Origin: Bacillota bacterium
GTDB lineage: Bacteria; Bacillota; Clostridia; Clostridiales; Clostridiaceae
DNA length: 29,477 bases
Assembly (NCBI GenBank): GCA_023424785.1
Contig: JAFADP010000075.1
Span: forward strand, 1 to 29,477
Direction of reading: 5' to 3'
This document shows, one piece after another, positions 1-6,715 of this stretch (the stretch's first letter is position 1; each line of letters begins with the position of its first letter). Under the pieces are notes generated by a model. That model did not search any database. It was not told where the DNA came from and was given only the letters and a program-made list of their open reading frames with translations. A program made the translations under genes and the position numbers.

Positions 1-148
1 ACCAATAAAAAAAGCAGCTATGCTGCAATAAAGAACTTCTCACCAATAAAAAAAGCAGCTATGCTGCAATAAAGAACTTCTCACCAATAAAAAAAGCAGC
101 TATGCTGCAATAAAGAACTTCTCATCAATAAAAAAAGCAGCTATGCTG
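1..148. repeat. Tandem 41-bp repeats, each a minus-strand terminator-like hairpin
   Basis: Three identical 41-bp units begin at 1, 42 and 83, and a fourth, diverging after about 148, begins at 124. Each unit holds the dyad GCAGC-TAT-GCTGC. Read on the minus strand this is a short stem followed directly by seven T residues, so each unit looks like a small intrinsic terminator. The unit length is not a multiple of three and all reading frames are stopped, so it is not a coding repeat. The window starts exactly at a repeat boundary, so the array probably extends to the left and may be a sequence or assembly edge. Confidence 0.85.
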
Positions 149-253
149 AAGGATGAAGAGGAAAATTCACTCTACATATTTTATATATAAATTATAAATA
201 GTATAGATAAAAATTATAGAAAAGTTTTTAGTTATTGTGTATGAGATCAAACT

Positions 254-294
254 GGGAGCAGAAAAATAAAAATTTCTCTGCTCCCTCTGTTTTT
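254..294 (+). terminator. Strong intrinsic terminator
   Basis: A perfect 9-bp stem, GGGAGCAGA (254-262) with TCTGCTCCC (277-285), is followed by TCTGTTTTT. It would end a plus-strand transcript entering from the left, but no plus-strand gene is visible before it in the window, so its gene probably lies outside. Confidence 0.75.
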
Positions 295-295
295 A

Positions 296-430
296 TGTGT
301 ATAATTTGAACTTGATTTTATTGTGGAAAACTTTTTTGAGATTATTTGTGGATAAATTTATTTTTTCAGAATGTGGATAAGTTTTTACTTTGAAATTGTG
401 AATAATTTTATAAAAAAATATTGTGCATAA
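296..430 (-). other. Array of six DnaA boxes with 25-bp spacing (oriC-like or DnaA-box cluster)
   Basis: Six 9-mers matching or nearly matching the DnaA box TTATNCACA lie on the minus strand, all in the same direction, at 296 (TTATACACA), 322 (TTTTCCACA, one mismatch), 347 and 372 (both TTATCCACA), 397 (TTATTCACA) and 422 (TTATGCACA). The distances between starts are 26, 25, 25, 25 and 25 bp. The DNA to the right (431-610) is extremely AT-rich and could unwind easily. dnaA, dnaN and rpmH, the usual oriC neighbours in Firmicutes, are not present. It is therefore either an origin whose dnaA side lies off the left edge, or a secondary DnaA-binding cluster that titrates DnaA or regulates nearby genes. 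Confidence 0.75.
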
Positions 431-616
431 TTTTTTATAAAAAATATTACTAAAAAGTCGTAATAACTTAGATTTTTAATATATGCTTATAAATATATTT
501 GTAATATGTTTTATATTACTTGTTCATATAGAATAAAGAATAAATTTATATGTTTCTTTTATATTTATATAGACTTTTATAGAATAATTAATTTAAACTA
601 ATTTAGGATAAAAAGC
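431..616. other. AT-rich non-coding stretch beside the DnaA boxes
   Basis: This stretch has almost no G or C and no open reading frame with a ribosome binding site. It contains a small dyad TATTAC...GTAATA near 448-468. Its position directly beside the DnaA-box array fits a DNA-unwinding element, but base composition is the only evidence. Confidence 0.35.
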
Positions 617-657
617 AAAGGCACCGTATATTCATAAGTGAATATTACGATGCCTTT
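617..657. terminator. Terminator of the malic enzyme gene, possibly bidirectional
   Basis: AAAGGCACCGTA on the left pairs with TACGATGCCTTT on the right with few mismatches. T-rich sequence follows on both strands. It lies just beyond the malic enzyme stop codon on the minus strand. Confidence 0.7.
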
Positions 658-718
658 ATTATAGTATTTTGTTATAGTTTAATTTAAGAGTATAAGATTT
701 TAATATGTGTAGCTTGGA

Positions 719-1894
719 TTATATCTGAGCTACACCACTTTTTATTGCAGCTTCTTTAACAGCTTCAGCAACTAATTTCTGAACTTTTAAGTCAAATGCT
801 TTTGGAATTATATTTTCAGCATTTAATTCACTTTCAGGAATAGAATTTGAAATTGCATAGGCAGCAGCTACTTTCATTTCTTCATTTATTTCAGATGCCT
901 GTACATCTAATGCACCTCTGAATACTCCTGGAAAAGCAAGTACATTATTGATTTGATTTGGATAATCTGAACGTCCAGTACCCATAACAGCAATTCCTGC
1001 TTCTTTTGCATCTTCAGGGAAGATTTCAGGAGTTGGGTTTGCCATAGCAAATATTATTCCATCTTTATTCATAGTTTTAACCATTTCTTTTGAAACTATA
1101 TTTGGTGCAGAAACTCCTATGAATACATCAGCACCTACCATAGCATCTTTAAGCATTCCTGTAACATTTTCAGGATTTGTTATTTGAGCTAATTCAGCCA
1201 TATATTTGTTATCGCTTAAGTCCTTATCTCTGCTTATTACTCCATTTATATCACACATTACGATGTTTTTTACTCCAGAAGAAAGTAATAATTTACAGAT
1301 TGCAGTACCGGCAGAGCCAGCACCATTAATAACAACTTTTATATTATCTAGCTTTTTACCAACAACTTTTAATGCATTGATTAACCCAGATAAAACAACA
1401 ATGGCAGTTCCGTGCTGATCATCATGGAATACTGGGATGTTTAATCTTTCTTTTAATTTCTGTTCAATTTCAAAGCATCTTGGAGCTGAAATGTCTTCTA
1501 AATTTATTCCTCCTAGTGTTGGAGCAATATTAGCAACTGTTTCAACAATTTCATCAACATTTTTAGTATCCAGAACTATAGGGAATGCATCTACATTACC
1601 AAATTCTTTAAATAAAACACTTTTACCTTCCATTACAGGTAAAGCAGCCATAGGACCAATATCTCCAAGTCCAAGTACTGCTGTTCCATCTGATATTACT
1701 GCAACTGTATTCCATTTACGTGTATATGTATAAACTTTTGATGGGTCTTTATGTATTTCACGGCATGGTTCTGCAACACCTGGTGTATAAGCTAAGCTTA
1801 AATCCTTAGCATTTTTTACTTTACAAGTTGGCTTGATTTCGTATTTGCCTCTTTTCTCTTCGTGGAATTTCAAAGCTTGTTCATAAATATTCAT
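719..1894 (-). CDS. NAD(P)-dependent malic enzyme, oxaloacetate-decarboxylating type
   Basis: The predicted 391-residue cytoplasmic enzyme converts malate to pyruvate and CO2 with reduction of NAD(P), linking C4 acids to pyruvate metabolism. The length fits the short bacterial malic enzymes. The N-terminal malic domain has LAYTPGVAEPC with catalytic Tyr36, and the block GLGDIGPMAALPVMEGK ends in catalytic Lys91. FHDDQHGTA contributes to metal and substrate binding. The C-terminal Rossmann domain has INGAGSAGTAI. I chose the ATG at 1894 because AAGGAG sits 8 nt upstream of it; a longer reading from a GTG at 1903 would start inside that ribosome binding site. It is transcribed alone, divergent from purA. 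The exact cofactor preference (NAD or NADP) cannot be read from the sequence. Confidence 0.93.
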   Translation of the reverse strand: MNIYEQALKFHEEKRGKYEIKPTCKVKNAKDLSLAYTPGVAEPCREIHKDPSKVYTYTRKWNTVAVISDGTAVLGLGDIGPMAALPVMEGKSVLFKEFGNVDAFPIVLDTKNVDEIVETVANIAPTLGGINLEDISAPRCFEIEQKLKERLNIPVFHDDQHGTAIVVLSGLINALKVVGKKLDNIKVVINGAGSAGTAICKLLLSSGVKNIVMCDINGVISRDKDLSDNKYMAELAQITNPENVTGMLKDAMVGADVFIGVSAPNIVSKEMVKTMNKDGIIFAMANPTPEIFPEDAKEAGIAVMGTGRSDYPNQINNVLAFPGVFRGALDVQASEINEEMKVAAAYAISNSIPESELNAENIIPKAFDLKVQKLVAEAVKEAAIKSGVAQI

Positions 1895-2016
1895 AGAAAA
1901 CACTCCTTATTAGTTTAAATATGTATTAACTTGCAACAATTTTACATAATATATACTGATATACAATAATTATACGAATTATTTACTGAAAATGCAAAAA
2001 AATATTCGATACACAG

Positions 2017-2045
2017 TTGACCGTTGACAAGGACTTTGCTAATAT
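2017..2045 (+). promoter_or_regulatory. Probable purA promoter
   Basis: TTGACC (2017-2022) and TAATAT (2040-2045) are separated by 17 bp, giving a leader of about 170 nt before purA. I see no recognisable riboswitch in that leader. Confidence 0.55.
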
Positions 2046-2219
2046 TTAAAGGGAGATATTAAAATAATTTATAGATAAAATATAAATTTTATTTAACTTA
2101 TAATAAAATTTCTAAAATATTTGTTTTGGTGAACAGTTTATATTACTTATCTATGAATAACTCCGCAAGATACAAGATTATGAAAGAATAAGAGTATTTA
2201 TTTAAGGGAGGCAGAATAG

Positions 2220-3506
2220 ATGTCAGCATTTATTGTTTTAGGAGCTCAATGGGGCGATGAAGGAAAAGGTAAGATGACAGATTACTTAGCAGAAGAGGCT
2301 AATGTTGTTGTTAGATTCCAAGGAGGAAACAATGCTGGTCACACTGTAGTAGTTGGTGACAAGGAATATAAATTGCACTTAATACCATCAGGAATTTTAT
2401 ATGAAGATAAATTAAACGTAATAGGTAATGGGGTTGTTGTAGATCCAAAAGCCTTATTTGAAGAAATAGACTATATAGAAGGTGTTGGAGTTAAAGTAAC
2501 ACCTGAAAAACTAATAATAAGTGATAGAGCACATCTTATAATGCCATATCACAAGGTATTAGATAAGCTTAAAGAAAAAGCAAGAGGAAAGAATGACATA
2601 GGTACTACTGGTAAGGGAATAGGACCTTGTTATACAGATAAATTTGAAAGATGCGGAATCAGAGTTTGTGATTTAATGCATGAAGATGTATTTACAGAAA
2701 AGCTTAGAGAAAACATCGAAATGAAAAATGCATACATTACTAAAGTTTTAGGCGGAGAAGCTTTAAATTTTGATGAAATATTAAAAGAATACTTAGGATT
2801 TGCTAAGAAGTTAAGACCATTCGTTCAAGATACTTCGGTTAGAGTTTACAACGATATTAAAGCAGATAAGACTGTTTTATTCGAAGGTGCTCAAGGTATG
2901 TTATTAGATATAGACTATGGAACTTATCCATATGTAACTTCATCTAATACAACAGCTGGAGGAGTAGCTAATGGTGTTGGTATAGGACCAAACATGATCA
3001 CTAATGCTGTAGGTATAACAAAAGCTTATACTACAAGAGTTGGTAAAGGACCATTCCCAACTGAATTATTAGATGAAACTGGTGACTGGATAAGAGAAAA
3101 AGGTCATGAATATGGTGTAACTACAGGAAGATCAAGAAGATGTGGATGGTTAGACTTAGTTATAGTTAAGACTGCATGCAGAGTTAGTGGATTAACTTCA
3201 TTAGCTGTTACAAAGATAGATACTTTAGCAGGACTAGATAAATTGAAAGTTTGTGTTGGATATAAATTTAATGGAGAAGTTATAGATTACTTCCCAGCAA
3301 GCTTAGAAGATTTAGCAAAATGTGAACCAGTATATGAAGAATTTGAAGGTTGGGGTGAAGAAGTAGCAGATGCAAGAAGCTACGACGAATTACCAGAAAA
3401 TGCAAAGAAATACTTAAAGAGAATAGAAGAATTTACAGATACTAAGATATCAATAGTTTCAGTAGGACCTAAGAGAGATCAGACTATGAGAGTTAAGTCT
3501 CTATAG
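2220..3506 (+). CDS. purA: Adenylosuccinate synthetase
   Basis: PurA joins IMP and aspartate using GTP to make adenylosuccinate, the first committed step from IMP to AMP. The 428 residues match the full bacterial length. Family blocks appear in order: the GTP-binding loop GAQWGDEGKGK at residues 8-18, NAGHTVV with the catalytic His, GTTGKGIGPCYTDK, DYGTYPYVTSSNT, TTRVGKGPFPTEL, TTGRSRRCGWLD for IMP and aspartate binding, and TKIDTL near the C-terminus for the guanine. The start is supported by AGGGAGG about 9 nt upstream. The gene is monocistronic, with its own promoter and a separate promoter for the next gene. In Firmicutes purA often lies in the origin-proximal part of the chromosome, near replication-loader genes, and the same holds here (DnaC/DnaD about 7 kb away). 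Confidence 0.98.
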   Translation: MSAFIVLGAQWGDEGKGKMTDYLAEEANVVVRFQGGNNAGHTVVVGDKEYKLHLIPSGILYEDKLNVIGNGVVVDPKALFEEIDYIEGVGVKVTPEKLIISDRAHLIMPYHKVLDKLKEKARGKNDIGTTGKGIGPCYTDKFERCGIRVCDLMHEDVFTEKLRENIEMKNAYITKVLGGEALNFDEILKEYLGFAKKLRPFVQDTSVRVYNDIKADKTVLFEGAQGMLLDIDYGTYPYVTSSNTTAGGVANGVGIGPNMITNAVGITKAYTTRVGKGPFPTELLDETGDWIREKGHEYGVTTGRSRRCGWLDLVIVKTACRVSGLTSLAVTKIDTLAGLDKLKVCVGYKFNGEVIDYFPASLEDLAKCEPVYEEFEGWGEEVADARSYDELPENAKKYLKRIEEFTDTKISIVSVGPKRDQTMRVKSL

Positions 3507-3526
3507 TCTAGTAAAGTGGTCGGGTA

Positions 3527-3555
3527 TTGACTTTTAATTCGGCATAAAATATAAT
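3527..3555 (+). promoter_or_regulatory. Promoter of the DUF1858 gene
   Basis: TTGACT (3527-3532), a 17-bp spacer and a perfect TATAAT (3550-3555) form a strong housekeeping-type promoter about 50 bp before the small gene. Confidence 0.75.
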
Positions 3556-3604
3556 TTTTGGTATACAATATTATTATGTTATGTGCAGAAGAAGGTGAAG
3601 TACA

Positions 3605-3787
3605 ATGATAACTAAGGATATGACAATCGGTGAAGTAGTTCATGCAGATGCATCTAAAGCAGAAGTTCTAATGGGCTTTGGTATGGGATGTGTTGGATGT
3701 CCATCAGCTCAAGCTGAAACAATAGCAGAAGCTGCAGCAGTTCACGGAATTAATTTAGACGATTTATTAGAAGCATTAAATAAATAA
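3605..3787 (+). CDS. Small DUF1858 (ScdA-N-like) redox-disulfide protein
   Basis: This 60-residue protein is made only of the DUF1858 fold, a small helical domain also found at the N-terminus of ScdA/RIC iron-sulfur repair proteins and beside hybrid-cluster proteins. The hallmark MGCVGCPSA is present, with Cys29 and Cys32 as a CxxC pair, preceded by MTIGEVV and followed by ETIAEAAAVHGI. Family members are thought to use this pair in redox or metal chemistry, but a specific reaction is not established. It has its own strong promoter and its own terminator, so it is a stand-alone transcript. Start choice: ATG preceded by the moderate site AAGGTGA. Confidence 0.88.
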   Translation: MITKDMTIGEVVHADASKAEVLMGFGMGCVGCPSAQAETIAEAAAVHGINLDDLLEALNK

Positions 3788-3790
3788 TAT

Positions 3791-3827
3791 AAAAATAGGA
3801 TTTTCGATTTTGAAAATCCTATTTTTT
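3791..3827 (+). terminator. Terminator after the DUF1858 gene
   Basis: AAAAATAGGATTTTC (3791-3805) pairs with GAAAATCCTATTTTT from 3812, ending in a run of T. The symmetry would allow some termination in both directions. Confidence 0.8.
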
Positions 3828-3830
3828 ATG

Positions 3831-3999
3831 AAAAATTAATACTTGATAATAATTAAGAACAGCAATATGAGAAAGAACTAATTAAAATTTCTTGTATTGT
3901 TCAAGTTTATAATTCATAAAATAAATAAGTATGATTAATGATTAAGTTTTAGTTTTACAGTATATTCCATAGTAAAATGATATTTTAAATAACTATTTA
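3831..3999 (+). other. Intergenic DNA with no recognised feature
   Basis: AT-rich DNA between the DUF1858 terminator and the T-box promoter. I see no supported gene, RNA or repeat in it. Confidence 0.5.
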
Positions 4000-4028
4000 T
4001 TGACATAATATCAGTAAAGTGCTAATAT
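4000..4028 (+). promoter_or_regulatory. Promoter of the T-box leader
   Basis: A perfect TTGACA (4000-4005), a 17-bp spacer and TAATAT (4023-4028) place the transcript start just before the T-box Stem I. Confidence 0.75.
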
Positions 4029-4049
4029 TGATATTATATTAATAATAAA

Positions 4050-4327
4050 TTCGATGAAAAGAAGAAGTAGGTTTAATTGATGTTCTTAAGAAAGTTAGTG
4101 GCTGATGAAAACTAATGTACACATTTTACTGAAAATCATCTTGGAGGAGTGAAGCAGAAACTAGAGTAAGCTTCAACGGTATTTCACCGTTAAAGGAAAC
4201 GCATATTATTAAGTATGTGACATGAGAGCTGTAAACTGATATTTTAAGATTTTAATATCACTTTATGGAAGTAGGGTGGTATCGCGGATATACTCCGTCC
4301 CTTTCTATAGGGATGGAGTATTTTTTT
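4050..4327 (+). promoter_or_regulatory. T-box riboswitch, specifier AUC (isoleucine)
   Basis: The leader has the canonical T-box sequence AGGGTGGTATCGCGG at 4273-4287, which binds the uncharged tRNA CCA end. A terminator follows directly. Stem I carries the GAAGTA-type left side of the specifier loop (4064-4069) and the right side GAAA-ATC-ATCTT at 4131-4142. Lining this up with the well-known glyQS leader (GAAA-GGC-ATTCTT) puts the specifier at 4135-4137, reading ATC, an isoleucine codon. Uncharged tRNA-Ile would therefore favour read-through into the downstream transporter gene. The T-box assignment is very strong; the specifier rests on my hand alignment. Confidence 0.95.
4290..4327 (+). 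terminator. T-box regulated terminator
   Basis: ATACTCC (4290-4296) pairs with GGAGTAT (4315-4321), with an inner TCCC/GGGA pairing, followed by seven T. In the T-box mechanism the antiterminator competes with this stem. Confidence 0.85.
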
Positions 4328-4410
4328 GTGCAGAGACATTATTATAACTAAGCTGTAAATCTATAATAATGTTTTAATATAAATTCATATTAGATATGGG
4401 GGCTATTATT

Positions 4411-5400
4411 ATGAATGTACTAAAAAAAATCAGTAAATTATTATCTAAAAACACATCAGTATTTGTTATTGTAGTGGCAGTAATAACATTTTTTGTTCCA
4501 GGGTTATTTACATGGGTCAGAGGAACTAATCAAACAATAATCCTTGGAATAATAATGTTTGGAATGGGATTAACACTTACTACTCAGGATTTTAAGATAT
4601 TAGCACAAAGACCATTAGATATATTTATAGGTGCTTTAGCACAATATACAGTTATGCCGTTGCTTGCATATACAGTCGGTACTATATTAGGATTACCAAA
4701 TGAGATTAAGATTGGATTGATATTGGTTGGATGTTGTCCAGGCGGGGTTTCATCTAATATAATGTCATTCTTATGTAATGGTGATGTTCCTTTTTCTGTT
4801 GGTATGACAACAGCATCGACTCTTTTATCACCGATACTTACTCCAATACTTGTTCTATTTTTAGCTGGTGCGCAAATTGAAGTCAATGCAATTGGAATGT
4901 TTAAGTCAATAATCCAATCAGTTATTATTCCAATTTTAATAGGATTTATTTTAAACTATTTCTTTGGAGAAAAGAAAACATTTAAGGATGTTCAGGAAGT
5001 TATGCCAGGAGTTTCGGTTACAGGGCTTGCATTTATAGTTGGAGGAGTTATTTCATTACAAGGTCAGAATTTCTTTAAATCAGGAATATTAATTTTTGTA
5101 GCAGTATTATTACACAATGGATTAGGATATTTATTAGGATATGGAGTGGGCAAGCTTACAAGAATGTCTACAGCAAAGAAGCGTACAATATCAATTGAAG
5201 TAGGCATGCAGAATGCAGGTCTTGCTACAAATTTAGCAACAGCACACTTTGCTGCTACACCACAAGCAGCTATTGCATGTGCGGTATCATGTGTATGGCA
5301 TTCAATTTCGGGAACAATTCTTGCAGGAGCCTATGCTAAACTTGATGAAAAAAGACAGAGTAAAGAAATTAAAGATATTGCAGAAGCAGTTGGGGAATAA
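4411..5400 (+). CDS. Bile acid:sodium symporter (BASS) family transporter
   Basis: The predicted 329-residue membrane protein has about nine or ten hydrophobic segments and the BASS family signatures MFGMGLTLTTQDF, VGCCPGGVSSNIMSFL, and a C-terminal block with EVGMQNAGLATNLA. The family (COG0385) moves organic anions with sodium; members handle bile acids, pyruvate, ketopantoate or other 2-oxo acids, so the name does not show the substrate. The isoleucine T-box upstream suggests that the substrate is isoleucine or one of its 2-oxo-acid precursors (inference). The ATG at 4411 is preferred because GGGGG lies 8 nt upstream; the earlier in-frame ATG at 4396 has no ribosome binding site. It is the only gene in its transcript. 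Confidence 0.88.
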   Translation: MNVLKKISKLLSKNTSVFVIVVAVITFFVPGLFTWVRGTNQTIILGIIMFGMGLTLTTQDFKILAQRPLDIFIGALAQYTVMPLLAYTVGTILGLPNEIKIGLILVGCCPGGVSSNIMSFLCNGDVPFSVGMTTASTLLSPILTPILVLFLAGAQIEVNAIGMFKSIIQSVIIPILIGFILNYFFGEKKTFKDVQEVMPGVSVTGLAFIVGGVISLQGQNFFKSGILIFVAVLLHNGLGYLLGYGVGKLTRMSTAKKRTISIEVGMQNAGLATNLATAHFAATPQAAIACAVSCVWHSISGTILAGAYAKLDEKRQSKEIKDIAEAVGE

Positions 5401-5420
5401 TTTTTTATATTAGTATTTAA

Positions 5421-5460
5421 ATTAAAGACTACTATTTAATAAACATAGTAGTCTTTAATT
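5421..5460 (+). terminator. Terminator after the BASS gene
   Basis: A near-perfect dyad, ATTAAAGACTACTAT with ATAGTAGTCTTTAAT, leaves a 10-nt loop and is followed by T residues. It is symmetrical enough to work both ways. Confidence 0.8.
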
Positions 5461-5697
5461 TTAACTAAAAATCAAAATGTGTTACTGATAGTATAAAGCT
5501 GCCAATTAACATTAATTAAAGGATATTTCAAAATATAAAAATTACTTGTAAGTCACTGCTTTTGTTGATCTTTAATGTTGTTTGAAAGAATTATAAATTG
5601 TGAATTATCAGGATACTTGCTTTATGAAATTTGGAAATTATTGATTACTTATAATATAAAAGGATTATAGTATGTAAATAATGTAAGAATATTTCGC
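5461..5697. other. Intergenic DNA with no recognised feature
   Basis: AT-rich DNA between the BASS terminator and the thioesterase promoter. I see no supported gene or structured RNA. Confidence 0.5.
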
Positions 5698-5729
5698 TTG
5701 ACAGTTATATTTAACTAAAAATGTATGAT
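5698..5729 (+). promoter_or_regulatory. Possible thioesterase promoter
   Basis: A perfect TTGACA (5698-5703) is present, but the best -10 candidate, TATGAT at 5724-5729, is 20 bp away. The assignment is tentative. Confidence 0.35.
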
Positions 5730-5763
5730 AATATATAATTAAGGTAAAAATATATAGATATAG

Positions 5764-5831
5764 AAGGGAGGAGAATTGCAAAGTTTCATATATATAATTT
5801 AAGATAAATTTTGCAAGATATTTTTATTATG
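5764..5831 (+). promoter_or_regulatory. Distant Shine-Dalgarno with a hairpin between it and the start codon
   Basis: The only strong ribosome binding site, AAGGGAGGAG (5764-5773), is more than 50 nt from the ATG at 5829. The gap contains an 11-bp inverted repeat, TTGCAAAGTTT (5776-5786) with AAATTTTGCAA (5806-5816), with one G-U pair and a 19-nt loop. If folded, the hairpin brings the site to about 15 nt from the ATG. A possible start TTG at 5811 would be buried in the stem. Confidence 0.55.
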
Positions 5832-6587
5832 AAAGAATTCACTAAAAATTATGAGATACATTATTATGAGGTAGATTCAAAATTGAGATGTAAGTTATCA
5901 TCAATTATTGATTTTATATGTGATGTTGGAACACAACAGTCTGAAGCAGTTGGTGGAGGGATAGAATATTGTATTCAAAATAACTGTGCATGGGTTTTTT
6001 ATAAATATGATATAAAGATGAGTAGATATCCTATGTTCGGTGAAACTATAAGCATAACTACAAAGCCTGTTGGGTTTAAAAAGTTTTATGGGTTAAGAAG
6101 ATACATTATTAAAGACAGTGAAAATAATGTAATAGGTGAGGCTTTAGCATTATTTTTTCTAATTAATATTCAAAAGAGAAGACCTACAAGAATTCAAAAA
6201 GAACAATATGATTTTTATGGAGTAGATGGAGATATCGATTATGATGTAAGCATGGAAAAATTAGAAAGAGTTGAACATGAGGATTATTCCGTAAACTTTA
6301 ATATAAGATATAGCGATATAGACTCAAATAACCATGTTAATAATGTTAAATATATTGAATGGGCAATTGAAGCAGTTCCAATAGAAGTTATTAAGGATTA
6401 TACAATAAAGAGAATCAAGGTTACTTTTGAAAAGGAAAGTAAATATGGTGAAACAATATCATCCTCTGCTGCTATTAAAGAAATCGATGAAAATACCATA
6501 AAATCTTATCACACAATAAGAAAGAGTGATGGAACAGAATTGACATTATTAGAAGCTGAATGGGAAAAGGACAGTAGCAGTTTATAA
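5829..6587 (+). CDS. Acyl-ACP thioesterase (FatA/FatB-like)
   Basis: The protein (252 residues) belongs to the acyl-ACP thioesterase family, cytoplasmic double-hotdog enzymes that release free fatty acids from acyl carrier protein. The N-terminal hotdog (about residues 1-130) has the family order YEIHYYEVD, then DVGTQQSEAVGGGIEY and WVFYKYDIKMSRYP. The C-terminal hotdog carries DIDSNNHVNNVKYIEW, containing the catalytic Asn and His. The length fits bacterial members. I start it at the ATG at 5829 although the Shine-Dalgarno is far upstream, because the next in-frame option is a TTG at 5811 inside a hairpin. It is followed by its own terminator, so it is probably monocistronic. Chain-length preference cannot be told from the sequence. 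Confidence 0.88.
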   Translation: MKEFTKNYEIHYYEVDSKLRCKLSSIIDFICDVGTQQSEAVGGGIEYCIQNNCAWVFYKYDIKMSRYPMFGETISITTKPVGFKKFYGLRRYIIKDSENNVIGEALALFFLINIQKRRPTRIQKEQYDFYGVDGDIDYDVSMEKLERVEHEDYSVNFNIRYSDIDSNNHVNNVKYIEWAIEAVPIEVIKDYTIKRIKVTFEKESKYGETISSSAAIKEIDENTIKSYHTIRKSDGTELTLLEAEWEKDSSSL

Positions 6588-6616
6588 AATATGTAGAATA
6601 TAAGATATAAGAAAAC

Positions 6617-6650
6617 CTCTAGAGATAAATTTACTTCTAGAGATTTTTTA
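6617..6650 (+). terminator. Terminator after the thioesterase gene
   Basis: CTCTAGA (6617-6623) pairs with TCTAGAG (6636-6642), followed by ATTTTTTA. Confidence 0.75.
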
Positions 6651-6715
6651 TTTAGATAACATTATATGAGTAATAAAATATTAGCTATATATGAGTATTT
6701 TAAATTTACACTATT

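Noticed and set aside
1..148. CRISPR array
   Set aside because: The units are contiguous identical copies without variable spacers.
1206..1733. Plus-strand ORFs of 70 and 98 codons inside the malic enzyme gene
   Set aside because: They lie opposite a well-supported gene, have no ribosome binding sites and no family resemblance.
4584..4886. Minus-strand 100-codon ORF inside the BASS gene
   Set aside because: It is the antisense of a membrane-protein coding region, with no start context.
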